In this document: positions 38,818-47,430 of the stretch, one piece after another
How the letters are laid out: each line of letters begins with the position of its first letter
How positions within the stretch are numbered: position 1 is the stretch's first letter
Virus record (IMG/VR): IMGVR_UViG_3300027969_000116
Span: 1 to 58,594 of that record
Length of the DNA stretch: 58,594 nucleotides
Source of the DNA: a virus
Direction: 5' to 3' (one strand)
Translations under genes and position numbers: made by a program
The notes under the pieces: generated by a model
What the model saw: only the letters and a program-made list of their open reading frames with translations
What the model was told of the DNA's origin: nothing
The model's database searches: none

Positions 38818-41250
38818 TTAAAAATCAAATTTTACTAAAAACTGTTGAAGTCCCTGTCTTTGTACAGGTGATTGTAGCTTTGATACAATCATAAGATTAA
38901 ATTCATTGTCGTAAAGACCAATTTCTGAAATATACGGTAAGATACCTTGAGACCAACTTGGATTTGATGAATTTTGGAATTCAGCTTGACCAAGATTTAT
39001 TTTGTATCTCATTTCATAAATTGTTGCTTGAATGTCAGTTTCTAGTGACCCATAGAAATAATATTCATCACCAAAATTAAGTGTTTGTCCTGTTTGATTT
39101 AAGGTTGGTAATGAAATAAAACTACTTAAAATATAAGGGGGTGCACTAACATATAAATCATCTGTGATTACAAATGTGTTTGATGTTAAACCACTTTGAG
39201 TAATATATCCGTTAATAGTAGTTGCACTTAATTGATTAGTAAAATTAATTATCTTCCATCCGTTTGATTCAGGTCTTCCACCGTCCTCAACTAGTTGACA
39301 AATTATTTGAAATGTATTTGCAACAAATCCATTTGCGAGTGTATTACCCGTGATTTGTTTTAAACAATTAAATTCTGAACCAAATCTAACCGCAACATTT
39401 TGAGACCCCGGTGTCCCACAATCTACGTTTGGACCAATTATACTTGAATAGTAGTTACAATGTAATGATTTAGTTGCTCCTGATGATGTGTTAGTTAACA
39501 AATAACTAACATACATTGTTTGATTAGTTCCGGACAATACACCCTTAAAACTTGATTGGTTTATACCACAACTATTAGGTACAACTAATGATGTTGTTGC
39601 TGCCGGTAAAGTCCAGTTACGGTTTGATTTGTATGATAGTGAGGCGATTAATTCTTCATCATCAATTACAATAATTTTTTGGTCAGGGAATACCTTACCT
39701 ACAGGATTAGGTAATCCGTTAGCACCGCTTGGATGTGTATCGTATAAATAATAATAACGAATACCCGGTACATTCATATCACTATTTTTAGTTGATTTGA
39801 TATAGTGAGGTTCAAATAGTAATGTTGTAGTTATCTTAAAGTTGTCTTGAGGTGGAACAACATAAAATGTTTCACCATAACAACATTCAGGGTTTTTGTG
39901 CCACATTAACCAAGGTAAGTGTAATTTAAAGTTTCTAGCGTCACCGGTAATATCTTCAGCAATTGTACCACTGATAGGTTGTTCTAATGCAAATTTTTCA
40001 CCATAGAAAAAATCAATTGTGTTATTTGTATAGTGAATAATAGCGATAGCTTTTTGTTCTTCAGGGGTCACGACAATCTTATTATTTAATGAATCGTAAT
40101 AAAACACAGAATCTTCAATGAGACCATCCATATCTGTGAAAGTTTGACCACTACTAGTCATATAACCTAAGTATTCTTTAGTCCCAATATATGATTTAGA
40201 CCCAAATGATTTATAACCTTGTACCGCATTATTTCCTGTTTCAACTAAACCTGCTGGATTTTCTGACCAAGGAATATTCATATTCCAAACTTTAACATCA
40301 AACTCGTCTGTATTACATATTGATTCAAAATTAATTACATCTGTGTTCCAATGTTGTGTCGGAGTAATACTATCATATAAATCCGCCATATTTGGTGGAT
40401 AAATTAATGTTCTTGCGTAAGTACACGCTGATAATATATATGAATAGTTTGGTGTTACTCTATCTAATGTTATTACATTTAAACAAATATCTACAATTCT
40501 GTAAGTTAAAATATTAAAACAACTATTAACATTTACAAAAGTATTAACCACCGGTGTTGGAGTACACCCAGTTGGGGTTGGAACACAACAAGTTGAGGAT
40601 GGTGTAGGTGTTGGGTTAGGAGGTAGACACGCATCATATGATGGTGTAGGTGTTGGAGTTGGAGTAGATGTTGGTGTAACAGGAATAGGTTCAGTACTAC
40701 AAGAAATTGTATTACCGTCAAAATAAATTGTAATTAAATCACCTTTAGCGGGTAATCTAACAATATTTGCGTTACAACCTGAGTAAATTATTTTAATTTG
40801 TGTTCCACCTGTAACTGTCGATATGTCAACAACATAGTTGGAGTTTATAACATATTCACTATCAGTATACGCACTCCAAGATGATGTAACTGATGAAGAA
40901 TCACCACTAAAAAATCCTCTCATTGTGGCTCTATTATAGATTGGTGCGACAGTTGGTGCTGAAAATGGGATACCATAAGTATTATTACTATTTGAATCTA
41001 CGTAAATAGGGTATTTAACATTTTGTTTATTTAATTGACCCGGTGCCGAATTTTGAGAGTTAAAATTTGGTTCTAATATATTGGTATTTGCAATGTTATA
41101 AGATGTTCCGGTTAGGGTATTATACGAGACTTCACTATCACCTATTTGGAAATATGAAATATTAAAATTACCTTGAGATAGTTTTAATCTAGCCGTATCG
41201 GTTAATCTTGTACTAATTAATGCTGATGTATTTTTAACTATGTATGCCAT
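38818..41250 (-). CDS. Fibre/collar-like baseplate protein (810 aa) with short Thr-Pro linkers
   Basis: An 810-residue structural protein. The N-terminus (LISTRLTDTARLKLSQGNFN, then ISYFQIGDSEVSYN) resembles the N-terminal attachment domain of P2 gpH-type tail-collar fibres. The C-terminus resembles the end of the same domain family (PYISEIGLYDNEFNLMIVSK), so the two halves appear to enclose inserted modules. Residues about 190-235 are short Thr-Pro linkers broken by Cys-containing segments (YDACLPP, TCCVPTPTGC). The middle is unassigned beta structure. It is the first gene behind a TATTTATA element on the minus strand and is followed by ruvC. Inferred role: adaptor between baseplate and fibres. 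Confidence 0.6.
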   Translation of the reverse strand: MAYIVKNTSALISTRLTDTARLKLSQGNFNISYFQIGDSEVSYNTLTGTSYNIANTNILEPNFNSQNSAPGQLNKQNVKYPIYVDSNSNNTYGIPFSAPTVAPIYNRATMRGFFSGDSSSVTSSWSAYTDSEYVINSNYVVDISTVTGGTQIKIIYSGCNANIVRLPAKGDLITIYFDGNTISCSTEPIPVTPTSTPTPTPTPSYDACLPPNPTPTPSSTCCVPTPTGCTPTPVVNTFVNVNSCFNILTYRIVDICLNVITLDRVTPNYSYILSACTYARTLIYPPNMADLYDSITPTQHWNTDVINFESICNTDEFDVKVWNMNIPWSENPAGLVETGNNAVQGYKSFGSKSYIGTKEYLGYMTSSGQTFTDMDGLIEDSVFYYDSLNNKIVVTPEEQKAIAIIHYTNNTIDFFYGEKFALEQPISGTIAEDITGDARNFKLHLPWLMWHKNPECCYGETFYVVPPQDNFKITTTLLFEPHYIKSTKNSDMNVPGIRYYYLYDTHPSGANGLPNPVGKVFPDQKIIVIDDEELIASLSYKSNRNWTLPAATTSLVVPNSCGINQSSFKGVLSGTNQTMYVSYLLTNTSSGATKSLHCNYYSSIIGPNVDCGTPGSQNVAVRFGSEFNCLKQITGNTLANGFVANTFQIICQLVEDGGRPESNGWKIINFTNQLSATTINGYITQSGLTSNTFVITDDLYVSAPPYILSSFISLPTLNQTGQTLNFGDEYYFYGSLETDIQATIYEMRYKINLGQAEFQNSSNPSWSQGILPYISEIGLYDNEFNLMIVSKLQSPVQRQGLQQFLVKFDF
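40549..40682 (-). repeat. Thr-Pro linker-coding repeats (minus orientation)
   Basis: GGTGTAGGTGTTGG-type repeats on the plus strand encode short PTPTPTP segments of the 810-residue protein, interrupted by Cys codons. They are inverted relative to the stalk repeats at 36808-37100. Confidence 0.8.
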
Positions 41251-41254
41251 ACTA

Positions 41255-41262
41255 TATAAATA
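41255..41262 (-). promoter_or_regulatory. TATTTATA element upstream of the 810-aa gene
   Basis: On the minus strand the sequence reads GAATATTTATATAGTATGG, with TATTTATA ending four bases before the start codon at 41250. This is the same geometry as at 18285, 30069 and 45570 on the other strand. Confidence 0.45.
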
Positions 41263-41277
41263 TTCTTTTTTTTATTA

Positions 41278-42573
41278 TTAGTTAATTTTTATTGAACAAC
41301 AATTACATCCGCTAATAACCGCATTACCAATTGAAAAGGTATCGTTACTATATCCGACAACACATTTTCCGGTTGTTGTTTTATCAACTCTAGATGTTGT
41401 GTTTATTGTAATTGTATCATTATTGGTTATTGTTAATGAACTCCAAATATTATTAATGTCTGACTGATAAATAAATTCAGTTTGACAACCGGCTGCGGTG
41501 TTTACTGATGTTGTATTACCTGTTACCGTGCTATCTATATTTATGTCAGTTGTATTTTTTGTTAATATAGTTCCTGTAGTTAAAATTGATGTTCCACTTG
41601 TCGGTGATGAATAAAAACTATTAGTACGGATTAAATCAAATGTTATTGTTGCTCCATTAGGTAGTGGTGGTGTTACAACTACATTTGTTACAAATTCATT
41701 AACTGTTGAAATTTCATTATTTATTGGTGTTGTTGTTGTTGTACTTAATGAAATACTATATGTGGTTAATTGTTGAGCACTTTTAATAGTTTCAGTACTA
41801 TAATGAGTATTACCTAATGAATCAAGTACTACTAAACTATAAATTCCGCTACATAAATTTGTAAAAATAGAGGATGGAGAATAAGTAACACCATTATCTA
41901 TCGAATAACTAAATGGAGGATTTTCTAAATCAACGTTAAATATAATACTACCATCACATAGACAAGTAGGGTCATTTACGCTTTTGTTAATATTACGGAT
42001 ATATGTTTCAAAACAATCACCTATTTTAAGTGTTATATCATCTAATGGTCTCCCACCAATAGGACTCCAATTTAATGGTGGATTTGAGTCACTTGGGTCA
42101 TTTGATAGAATAGTGTTACCTAAAACACTAAAGTTATTTATTATCCATTTATTTAAATCCCAAGTTATTGTTATTGGTGGACTTGGAACAGGTGGTGTGT
42201 CGGAAATCCAAGAAGGGTATCCATTAAAAATTCCGTTTGGTATAAAATGTTGACTTTCAATAACATCATTTCTTGTTCCAGCTCTTGGTCTAAATGACAA
42301 ACAAAATGATTTATAATCAATTGTGGTTGGTGTCGCAATTGTTACAATGTTACCACAATATTCGTTAACAACAACTATTGAACCGGGTATACCTGTTGTT
42401 TCTATTGTTACACCGGCAAGTAATATATCTCGGTCTATATTTTCCGCATTAGTTAATGATGGGTAACGCAAGGGTATAGTTCCATTAACTTGATTAAGGT
42501 AAATTGTATATGGGCCGGGCGATGTTGTTCCGGGTACTAATGTTATTGTATAGTAATATTTTGTTGTACTCAT
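41278..42573 (-). CDS. Adhesin-like surface protein (431 aa) with one SprB-like repeat
   Basis: A 431-residue Thr/Ile/Asn-rich protein. The N-terminal 60 residues contain GPYTIYLNQVNG, a variant of a module recurring at the start of neighbouring surface proteins (GPFDIYLNSD, YPYDIYVCD, TPFNVYLCD). Around residues 205-255, CDGSIIFNVDLENPPFSYSI, then FTNLCSGIYSLVVLDSLGN, is one SprB-like repeat. A Thr-rich stretch (TTTTTPINNE) follows. The end is Cys-rich (SGCNCCSIKIN). It lies downstream of the 743-residue gene with a two-base gap, in a run of adhesin-like genes. Function as a fibre or baseplate decoration is inferred; no catalytic motif was seen. Confidence 0.6.
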   Translation of the reverse strand: MSTTKYYYTITLVPGTTSPGPYTIYLNQVNGTIPLRYPSLTNAENIDRDILLAGVTIETTGIPGSIVVVNEYCGNIVTIATPTTIDYKSFCLSFRPRAGTRNDVIESQHFIPNGIFNGYPSWISDTPPVPSPPITITWDLNKWIINNFSVLGNTILSNDPSDSNPPLNWSPIGGRPLDDITLKIGDCFETYIRNINKSVNDPTCLCDGSIIFNVDLENPPFSYSIDNGVTYSPSSIFTNLCSGIYSLVVLDSLGNTHYSTETIKSAQQLTTYSISLSTTTTTPINNEISTVNEFVTNVVVTPPLPNGATITFDLIRTNSFYSSPTSGTSILTTGTILTKNTTDINIDSTVTGNTTSVNTAAGCQTEFIYQSDINNIWSSLTITNNDTITINTTSRVDKTTTGKCVVGYSNDTFSIGNAVISGCNCCSIKIN

Positions 42574-42575
42574 AA

Positions 42576-44807
42576 TTATCCGATTATATATGTTGATGAT
42601 GAATATGTAACATTTCCACCTGAATATCTGTATGCTAAAATTGCGTTATTAAAATTAGTGTTTGCACTATAATTAACTATGGGTGCTGACCATATTTCAA
42701 AATCATTAAGGTTGAGTGCTCTAATATAATAATTGTATAAATAATCTGTATTATAAAAAGAGTTGTAATCCGTATATCGAATACCTAAAGTATTATAATT
42801 ACATAATGTTCCCGAAAAAGAAGGTATTAATGTATTACTTACTCCGGAAAATGGGATAGTATTTGTAGTCCATTGATTAGTTTCCAATAAACCCGCAATA
42901 GTATTTGCTGATACACTTTGAACAGAAATGGTCACTCCTTGACACCAATAAAACGGGTTGGTATAATAAACTCCAAAATTTAAAGTATTAGCAGTATAAC
43001 GAAATTCTCTATCAATGTATCCTAAATTTTCGGTTCTACCAGTTGAATAATCATTAGTCCTGTTAACAAATGCGTCGGTTAGTCTAAGACAATCAATGTC
43101 ACAAGATGTTACTGATGAAAAATTATTAGATATAGTTTCAGCGGTTATTCTAAAGTAATAACTACCACTACTTGTTAAACCAGTTGTTACTGTTGAAGAT
43201 GGGTGAATATATATTACTTGAGTACTTACGTTTTCTAAACAATTATTAGACGTATTTTGAGATGGTATTTTACAAAAAAAATTTCGATAATACAATATGT
43301 TTGTTGTTGATGAACTACCTGAATAGTTACTTTTAAGAAAATTCCAACTATTATAATATGCTGATATTACAGTTGATGAACCCGTTATATTATAAACACC
43401 TTTTGACCCAACACCACCAACAAAAGTTTTTTCATATTTTACATTATTTGTGTCAGTTGCACAATTACTTGTTGTATTATAGAAAGTTGTATCAGCACAT
43501 ACATTTTGATTAATATAAAAATCTGTAGATTGAAAATTGACAGGATTACTGGTTGGATTTGAAAGTGATATACCAAAAGGATTGCGAGAATTTGAGGGAG
43601 CTTGATATGTAGGAAAATTGCTGTTGGGGGTTGCATAATATTTAAATAAATCACTTAATTCATAATCTGAGGTATTACAACCTGAAATTGAAAATGTTAT
43701 TTTATTTGAACAACCACTATTCGTATTAACAATACTTGACCCAATTATTTTATATGGATTGGTTAGTAAACAACTTGTACAATCATAGTTAGTTAAACAA
43801 GTTGAGAACAATTCCCATACAGTATCATTAAATGCTGGTGTAATGGTAATTAAAATATTGTCATCATTATTCACAGTTAGACCTGTTAAACAAGTTAACT
43901 TAACGAATGGACTAGCTGTTGCCGCTGATTTAGGAAAAGTAGTCGCACTAAAATTATTTGCATTATTAGGTGATGAATTATTATAACCAACCACAAAATC
44001 CTCTAATACAAGATTATTGGTTCCATATGAACTACCACTAAATTTAATTGTAATTCTGTCAGGGTTTTGTGACCCCAGAAATCTCCAAGCAAAAAATTTA
44101 GTTGATGAGGATATTTTATATGTTAAATTAACAGGTGTTGGTACATTCCCATTAAGAAACTTATAGTCTATAAAATGGTTATAATAGAGTTGGTAGCTAA
44201 AATTAGTTCTATTACTACACGACAATGGTTGTATAATTGTTGAAGGTAAACAATTACCACTAAATAATACGTTACCAGTACCACCCGTATTTGAGAAAGT
44301 TATACCGCTTAATTTAATCTTTTGAATAACCGGAGTATAAACACCTTCGGTTACAGGTTTTGCATTAATACCTGTGAAAGGATGAGGAATCATACCTAAG
44401 GTAAGGAAACTACCTGCACCTGATGTAAATTCTAATGTTGTAGTATTATTAGGACCATACCAATTTATTACATAATCATTAATATTATTACAAGTACCTG
44501 TTAAAATACCACAAGATAATTTTGTGATTGTCGTTGAGGAATATTGAGATAAACCTAAATTACAATTACTACATATGTCATTATTTTGAATTGGTATATC
44601 CAAACAAAAATTCTCTATAGTATCTTTAAACCCTAAACTAGTTGTTCCTGTTGGTACAACAATAACATAAGGACAAGTTGTTAATTGAACAAGTGTTGCG
44701 GAAGAAAATGGTGTTGATGTATAATCACTATTTAAATAGATATCAAACGGCCCATTTGAGGCATTTGTTAATGATATACAGGTTGATGCTGAAAATGTTG
44801 CTGGCAT
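42576..44807 (-). CDS. Cys-rich surface/fibre protein (743 aa)
   Basis: A 743-residue Asn/Ser/Thr-rich protein with many cysteines spaced along the chain (for example CSNCNLG, CTSCLLTN and CDIDCLR), which could form zinc or disulfide knots once outside the cell. The N-terminus has the recurring module GPFDIYLNSDYTSTPF, then PYVIVVPTGTTSLGF. The rest is strand-rich and shows no family I know. It is encoded between the 220- and 431-residue genes with 7- and 2-base gaps, all minus strand. Like its neighbours it is probably part of the host-contacting apparatus of the tail. Confidence 0.6.
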   Translation of the reverse strand: MPATFSASTCISLTNASNGPFDIYLNSDYTSTPFSSATLVQLTTCPYVIVVPTGTTSLGFKDTIENFCLDIPIQNNDICSNCNLGLSQYSSTTITKLSCGILTGTCNNINDYVINWYGPNNTTTLEFTSGAGSFLTLGMIPHPFTGINAKPVTEGVYTPVIQKIKLSGITFSNTGGTGNVLFSGNCLPSTIIQPLSCSNRTNFSYQLYYNHFIDYKFLNGNVPTPVNLTYKISSSTKFFAWRFLGSQNPDRITIKFSGSSYGTNNLVLEDFVVGYNNSSPNNANNFSATTFPKSAATASPFVKLTCLTGLTVNNDDNILITITPAFNDTVWELFSTCLTNYDCTSCLLTNPYKIIGSSIVNTNSGCSNKITFSISGCNTSDYELSDLFKYYATPNSNFPTYQAPSNSRNPFGISLSNPTSNPVNFQSTDFYINQNVCADTTFYNTTSNCATDTNNVKYEKTFVGGVGSKGVYNITGSSTVISAYYNSWNFLKSNYSGSSSTTNILYYRNFFCKIPSQNTSNNCLENVSTQVIYIHPSSTVTTGLTSSGSYYFRITAETISNNFSSVTSCDIDCLRLTDAFVNRTNDYSTGRTENLGYIDREFRYTANTLNFGVYYTNPFYWCQGVTISVQSVSANTIAGLLETNQWTTNTIPFSGVSNTLIPSFSGTLCNYNTLGIRYTDYNSFYNTDYLYNYYIRALNLNDFEIWSAPIVNYSANTNFNNAILAYRYSGGNVTYSSSTYIIG

Positions 44808-44814
44808 ATATTTT

Positions 44815-45477
44815 TTAAGTTAAATCAAATGTGTATCCTGACATAGCAGTTGGAAGACAGTTATTAATATCTTGTTCCACAACAGTCACGTTAAATGTAC
44901 AATCCGGTGCGATGTATAATTCACAAACTGTGGTTGCTGTAAAATCCCCCCAATAATCGACTGTGGTTGCACTATAAAAACCATTACCTATACCACCAAG
45001 GGCTGGTGACTCATTACTGTTGTTATTACCCCAAGTCCAAGTTGTTGTATATGGAGGAGTTCCTCCTGTAATAATTAATGATACTTCACCATCATAAGAA
45101 TCTGAAGTTGTAGCTGCTGAAGTAACACATTGAATACCCACCGGTAAAATTGTTACTATTCCACATTCATTTTTATATCCAACAATAGTTGGTGTAGTTA
45201 CAACAGGTGGTGTATAACAAGGATAAATGTATTTTGTACATAATTCACAATCAAAAGCTGAAAAAACAGGTGTACCAATTCTAAAATCGTATCCTAAATT
45301 TATGGTTGAATTACCACTATATGATACACAACCTGAATAAGAACCAATAACCAACCCATATTGTGTTCCGACAGTTGGTATAAATCCTACCCAAGATGGT
45401 GTAGTTGTTGCACTTGCAATTGCAAAAGGTTCTAAACCACCACAACACGGATTAAAATAATGGATAATATCGCTCAT
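44815..45477 (-). CDS. Cys-rich surface protein with SprB-like repeat (220 aa)
   Basis: A 220-residue protein, first gene of a minus-strand adhesin unit. It begins with FNPCCGGLEPFAIASATTTP and a Gly/Ser-rich segment, followed by CELCTKYIYPCYTPP. The residues from about 125 to 185 hold one SprB-like repeat (DGEVSLIITGGTPPYTTTWTW, with G-FYSATTVD further on). Its start is 19 bases downstream of a TATTTATT element. The N-terminal half resembles the other Cys-rich parts of this block, which suggests that the proteins are assembled from shared modules. Function is inferred from context. Confidence 0.6.
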   Translation of the reverse strand: MSDIIHYFNPCCGGLEPFAIASATTTPSWVGFIPTVGTQYGLVIGSYSGCVSYSGNSTINLGYDFRIGTPVFSAFDCELCTKYIYPCYTPPVVTTPTIVGYKNECGIVTILPVGIQCVTSAATTSDSYDGEVSLIITGGTPPYTTTWTWGNNNSNESPALGGIGNGFYSATTVDYWGDFTATTVCELYIAPDCTFNVTVVEQDINNCLPTAMSGYTFDLT

Positions 45478-45496
45478 ATTATATTTCTTTTTTTAT

Positions 45497-45504
45497 AATA
45501 AATA
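45497..45504 (-). promoter_or_regulatory. TATTTATT element upstream of the 220-aa gene
   Basis: On the minus strand GATTATTTATTATAAAAAAAG precedes the start at 45477 by 19 bases. It heads the transcription unit that covers the three Cys-rich surface proteins. One mismatch to TATTTATA. Confidence 0.3.
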
Positions 45505-45569
45505 ATCTAAACTTTGATTTTATTAAAATATAATTGACATTTGTTTTTAATAAATGATGTGTTGGGAGA

Positions 45570-45577
45570 TATTTATA
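45570..45577 (+). promoter_or_regulatory. TATTTATA element upstream of a lone plus-strand gene
   Basis: GAGATATTTATAGGTATGAA places TATTTATA three bases before ATG 45581. The element's orientation agrees with the only plus-strand gene inside a minus-strand block, which argues that it belongs to the gene rather than being background. Confidence 0.45.
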
Positions 45578-45580
45578 GGT

Positions 45581-45763
45581 ATGAAACTAATAAATACAAT
45601 ATCAAATGTTGTTACGGAAGCCAAAGAAGCTTATGAACTTGCGTGTGACAGAGGTGTTCCTGAGAAGGAACTTGATAGATTAGAAAAAAACTACTATGAG
45701 TCTTTAAAACTTCTAAGGATATATGAAAATTTGGGTAAGAGAGAAAATAAACAATCTCAATAA
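45581..45763 (+). CDS. Small helical protein, unknown (60 aa)
   Basis: A 60-residue, highly charged protein predicted to be mainly helix (SNVVTEAKEAYELACDRGVP, then EKELDRLEKNYYESLKLLRI), possibly a coiled coil. It is the only plus-strand gene between 38.2 and 53.4 kb. An earlier in-frame ATG (45554) exists, but ATG 45581 follows the TATTTATA element by three bases and starts the charged helix, so it is preferred. No family is recognised. It might be a regulator or a small interaction partner, but neither is shown by the sequence. The reading frame has normal codon use for this genome. Confidence 0.55.
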   Translation: MKLINTISNVVTEAKEAYELACDRGVPEKELDRLEKNYYESLKLLRIYENLGKRENKQSQ

Positions 45764-45784
45764 AGATTATCGTAAATATATTGA

Positions 45785-46462
45785 CTACAATCCAAATCTT
45801 CCTTTTGTTGCGTTATAGTTTTGTAATACTTCTTGAGATGAAAGAGTTCTGTTATATAGTCTAAAAAGATAGGCTGAATAAGAAGTTCCATTTGCATAGC
45901 TGATAGAGTTAAAGGCTGGTAGGTAATTATGATAATCACTTGCGGATTGAGTAACCTTCAATATACCATCTACATACAATTTAAAGGTTGTTGTGGTTGT
46001 ATACTCTGTCGTGATAGTGTAGTGGTGTAGCCCTCTGTTAGTATACCAGTTGTAGCCTGTCAAGTATCTATAGGCGTTAAAATCTGTTGATGTTCCACAA
46101 ACAAAAATACTATTGTCATTTGAAATATGAAATGATACGTTTTGCCCACCGTAAGCCGCAGTTCCTTTAATTAAATTATTTATGGTATTAGTTAAGTTGC
46201 TTGTATCAAAAATAAAATCATATGTAAAATTACTTGTAGTTTGTATGTTGTTTGTTCCAACGTAATCATTTACACCATCCAAAATAATTGCTCCACCCCT
46301 AGCAGAACTAAAAGTAGGACCATTTATAAGTTCTCCATTATTTCCACCACTAGATAAATCATTCCATATAGTAGAACCACTCACATATGATTTTGTGTTG
46401 GCTGCATCTAAATACAAAATCAACCCATCTGTCACTACTCTATTTAATATTTTTCCTGACAT
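45785..46462 (-). CDS. LamG/concanavalin-like lectin fibre protein, paralogue 1
   Basis: A 225-residue protein with a LamG-3 type beta-sandwich, a carbohydrate-binding fold. Typical parts are GLILYLDAANTKSYVSG, WNDLSSGGNNGELING, GGAIILDGVNDYVG, a central HHYTITTEYTTTTTFKLYVDG (strand and turn) and the end LFRLYNRTLSSQEVLQNYNA. Two similar genes lie at 46464 and 47420; the ends are nearly the same and the middles differ. The final KGRFGL is shared by all three in similar form. It is the last of the array and is separated from the next gene upstream by one base. Likely a receptor-binding or spare adhesin. Confidence 0.8.
   Translation of the reverse strand: MSGKILNRVVTDGLILYLDAANTKSYVSGSTIWNDLSSGGNNGELINGPTFSSARGGAIILDGVNDYVGTNNIQTTSNFTYDFIFDTSNLTNTINNLIKGTAAYGGQNVSFHISNDNSIFVCGTSTDFNAYRYLTGYNWYTNRGLHHYTITTEYTTTTTFKLYVDGILKVTQSASDYHNYLPAFNSISYANGTSYSAYLFRLYNRTLSSQEVLQNYNATKGRFGL
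46351..46431 (-). repeat. Conserved 5' segment of LamG paralogue 1
   Basis: About 80 bases coding the segment around WNDLSS to the N-terminus. It is almost the same as 47058-47138 (about eight differences) and similar to 47972-48052. The conserved block is a likely recombination site between the lectin genes. Confidence 0.75.
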
Positions 46463-46463
46463 T

Positions 46464-47171
46464 TTATAAACCGTATCTTGTTCTTGTTGCGTTATAATTT
46501 TGTAATACTTCTACATCTGTTAGTGCTCGATTATATACTTTAACATTTGAAATATTCCCACTCCATACTTCGTTAGATATTGCTTGATTTCCTCCTATTC
46601 TGATATCTACTGCTGTGTTAGGGGTTGGGTATAAAGGTGTAAAAATTCCTGATTGGGGTTGGTTATTTACGTAAATTGTTACACTAGGTGAACTAATACT
46701 TCCTGAAACTGTAACTGCAAAGAAATACCACGTATTTGCGTTAATTGTTAAAGTTCCGAAGGATTGAAATTCTCCAGAAGCATTACTGGTATAGTATTTT
46801 ACAATTCCACCATCTACTCGAAGTAATGAATAGATATTCCCCCCAACAACATTTCCATATATTCCGTACAATGTTTTAAATCCAGTAATAGTATTTGGTT
46901 TAGCCCAAACATTTATTGTTAGGGGTACCTGTAACCCTGTTAATGATGATGGGGTTCCTAAAGTTACATAATCATCCACATTATCAAATACAATACTACC
47001 ACCATTCCCACTATTAAAAGTTGGCCCGTTAGTTAAAATTCCATTATTTCCAATTCTAGATAAATCATTCCATATAGTATTTCCACTCACATATGATTTT
47101 GTGTTGGCAGCATCTAAATACAACACCAATCCATCCGTTACGATATTTCCACCACCTTCCGCTGTACTCAT
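46464..47171 (-). CDS. LamG/concanavalin-like lectin fibre protein, paralogue 2
   Basis: A 235-residue LamG-type protein. The start (IVTDGLVLYLDAANTKSYVS) and end (YNRALTDVEVLQNYNA, then TRTRYGL) match the neighbouring paralogues, whereas the central part is different (LTGLQVPLTINVWAKPNTIT, then GFKTLYGIYGNV), with the classic LamG signature of strand, W, and a later FFAVTVSGS. The sheet-forming residues VTIYVNNQPQSG and VDIRIGGNQAISNEVWSGNI are typical of glycan-binding LamG domains. It follows the small 85-residue gene with a one-base gap. Likely role: sugar recognition on the host surface. Confidence 0.82.
   Translation of the reverse strand: MSTAEGGGNIVTDGLVLYLDAANTKSYVSGNTIWNDLSRIGNNGILTNGPTFNSGNGGSIVFDNVDDYVTLGTPSSLTGLQVPLTINVWAKPNTITGFKTLYGIYGNVVGGNIYSLLRVDGGIVKYYTSNASGEFQSFGTLTINANTWYFFAVTVSGSISSPSVTIYVNNQPQSGIFTPLYPTPNTAVDIRIGGNQAISNEVWSGNISNVKVYNRALTDVEVLQNYNATRTRYGL
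47058..47138 (-). repeat. Conserved 5' segment of LamG paralogue 2
   Basis: Second copy of the approximately 80-base segment described at 46351-46431. Its best match is the first copy, suggesting a recent duplication or gene conversion between paralogues 1 and 2. Confidence 0.75.
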
Positions 47172-47172
47172 A

Positions 47173-47430
47173 TTATTCCATTGGCATATCTTGAGACCAT
47201 TCTGATGTTGAAAGAATTATTACTATTTCTTCATAAGTATAAGGACCTTCTTTAGTTGTTAAGTTTTCAACACTTGTAGGTATTCCTTCACCATCCCATT
47301 TAACAAATGTTTTGGTCTCATCTACTGATTTTCTTACAGTATCGATTGATGTTTCACATACTTGTGTGAAATCTATTTGATTTAATTCAGTTACACTGAA
47401 TATCATAAAATGTCTGTTGTTATAATCCAT
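47173..47430 (-). CDS. Small acidic protein inserted between LamG genes, possibly a fibre assembly factor
   Basis: An 85-residue acidic protein between two LamG paralogues. Its core reads FSVTELNQIDFTQVCETSID, then TVRKSVDETKTFVKWDGE and GPYTYEEIVIILSTSEWSQD, a compact alpha/beta pattern with no membrane segment. Two starts are possible: ATG 47430, which overlaps the upstream LamG gene by 11 bases, or ATG 47406 (MIFSVTELNQ), which lies 12 bases past that gene's stop. Small proteins encoded next to fibre genes often are chaperones or caps, but nothing in the sequence proves this. The gene interrupts the otherwise tandem lectin array, so its retention suggests that it is used with one of the lectins. 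Confidence 0.6.
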   Translation of the reverse strand: MDYNNRHFMIFSVTELNQIDFTQVCETSIDTVRKSVDETKTFVKWDGEGIPTSVENLTTKEGPYTYEEIVIILSTSEWSQDMPME

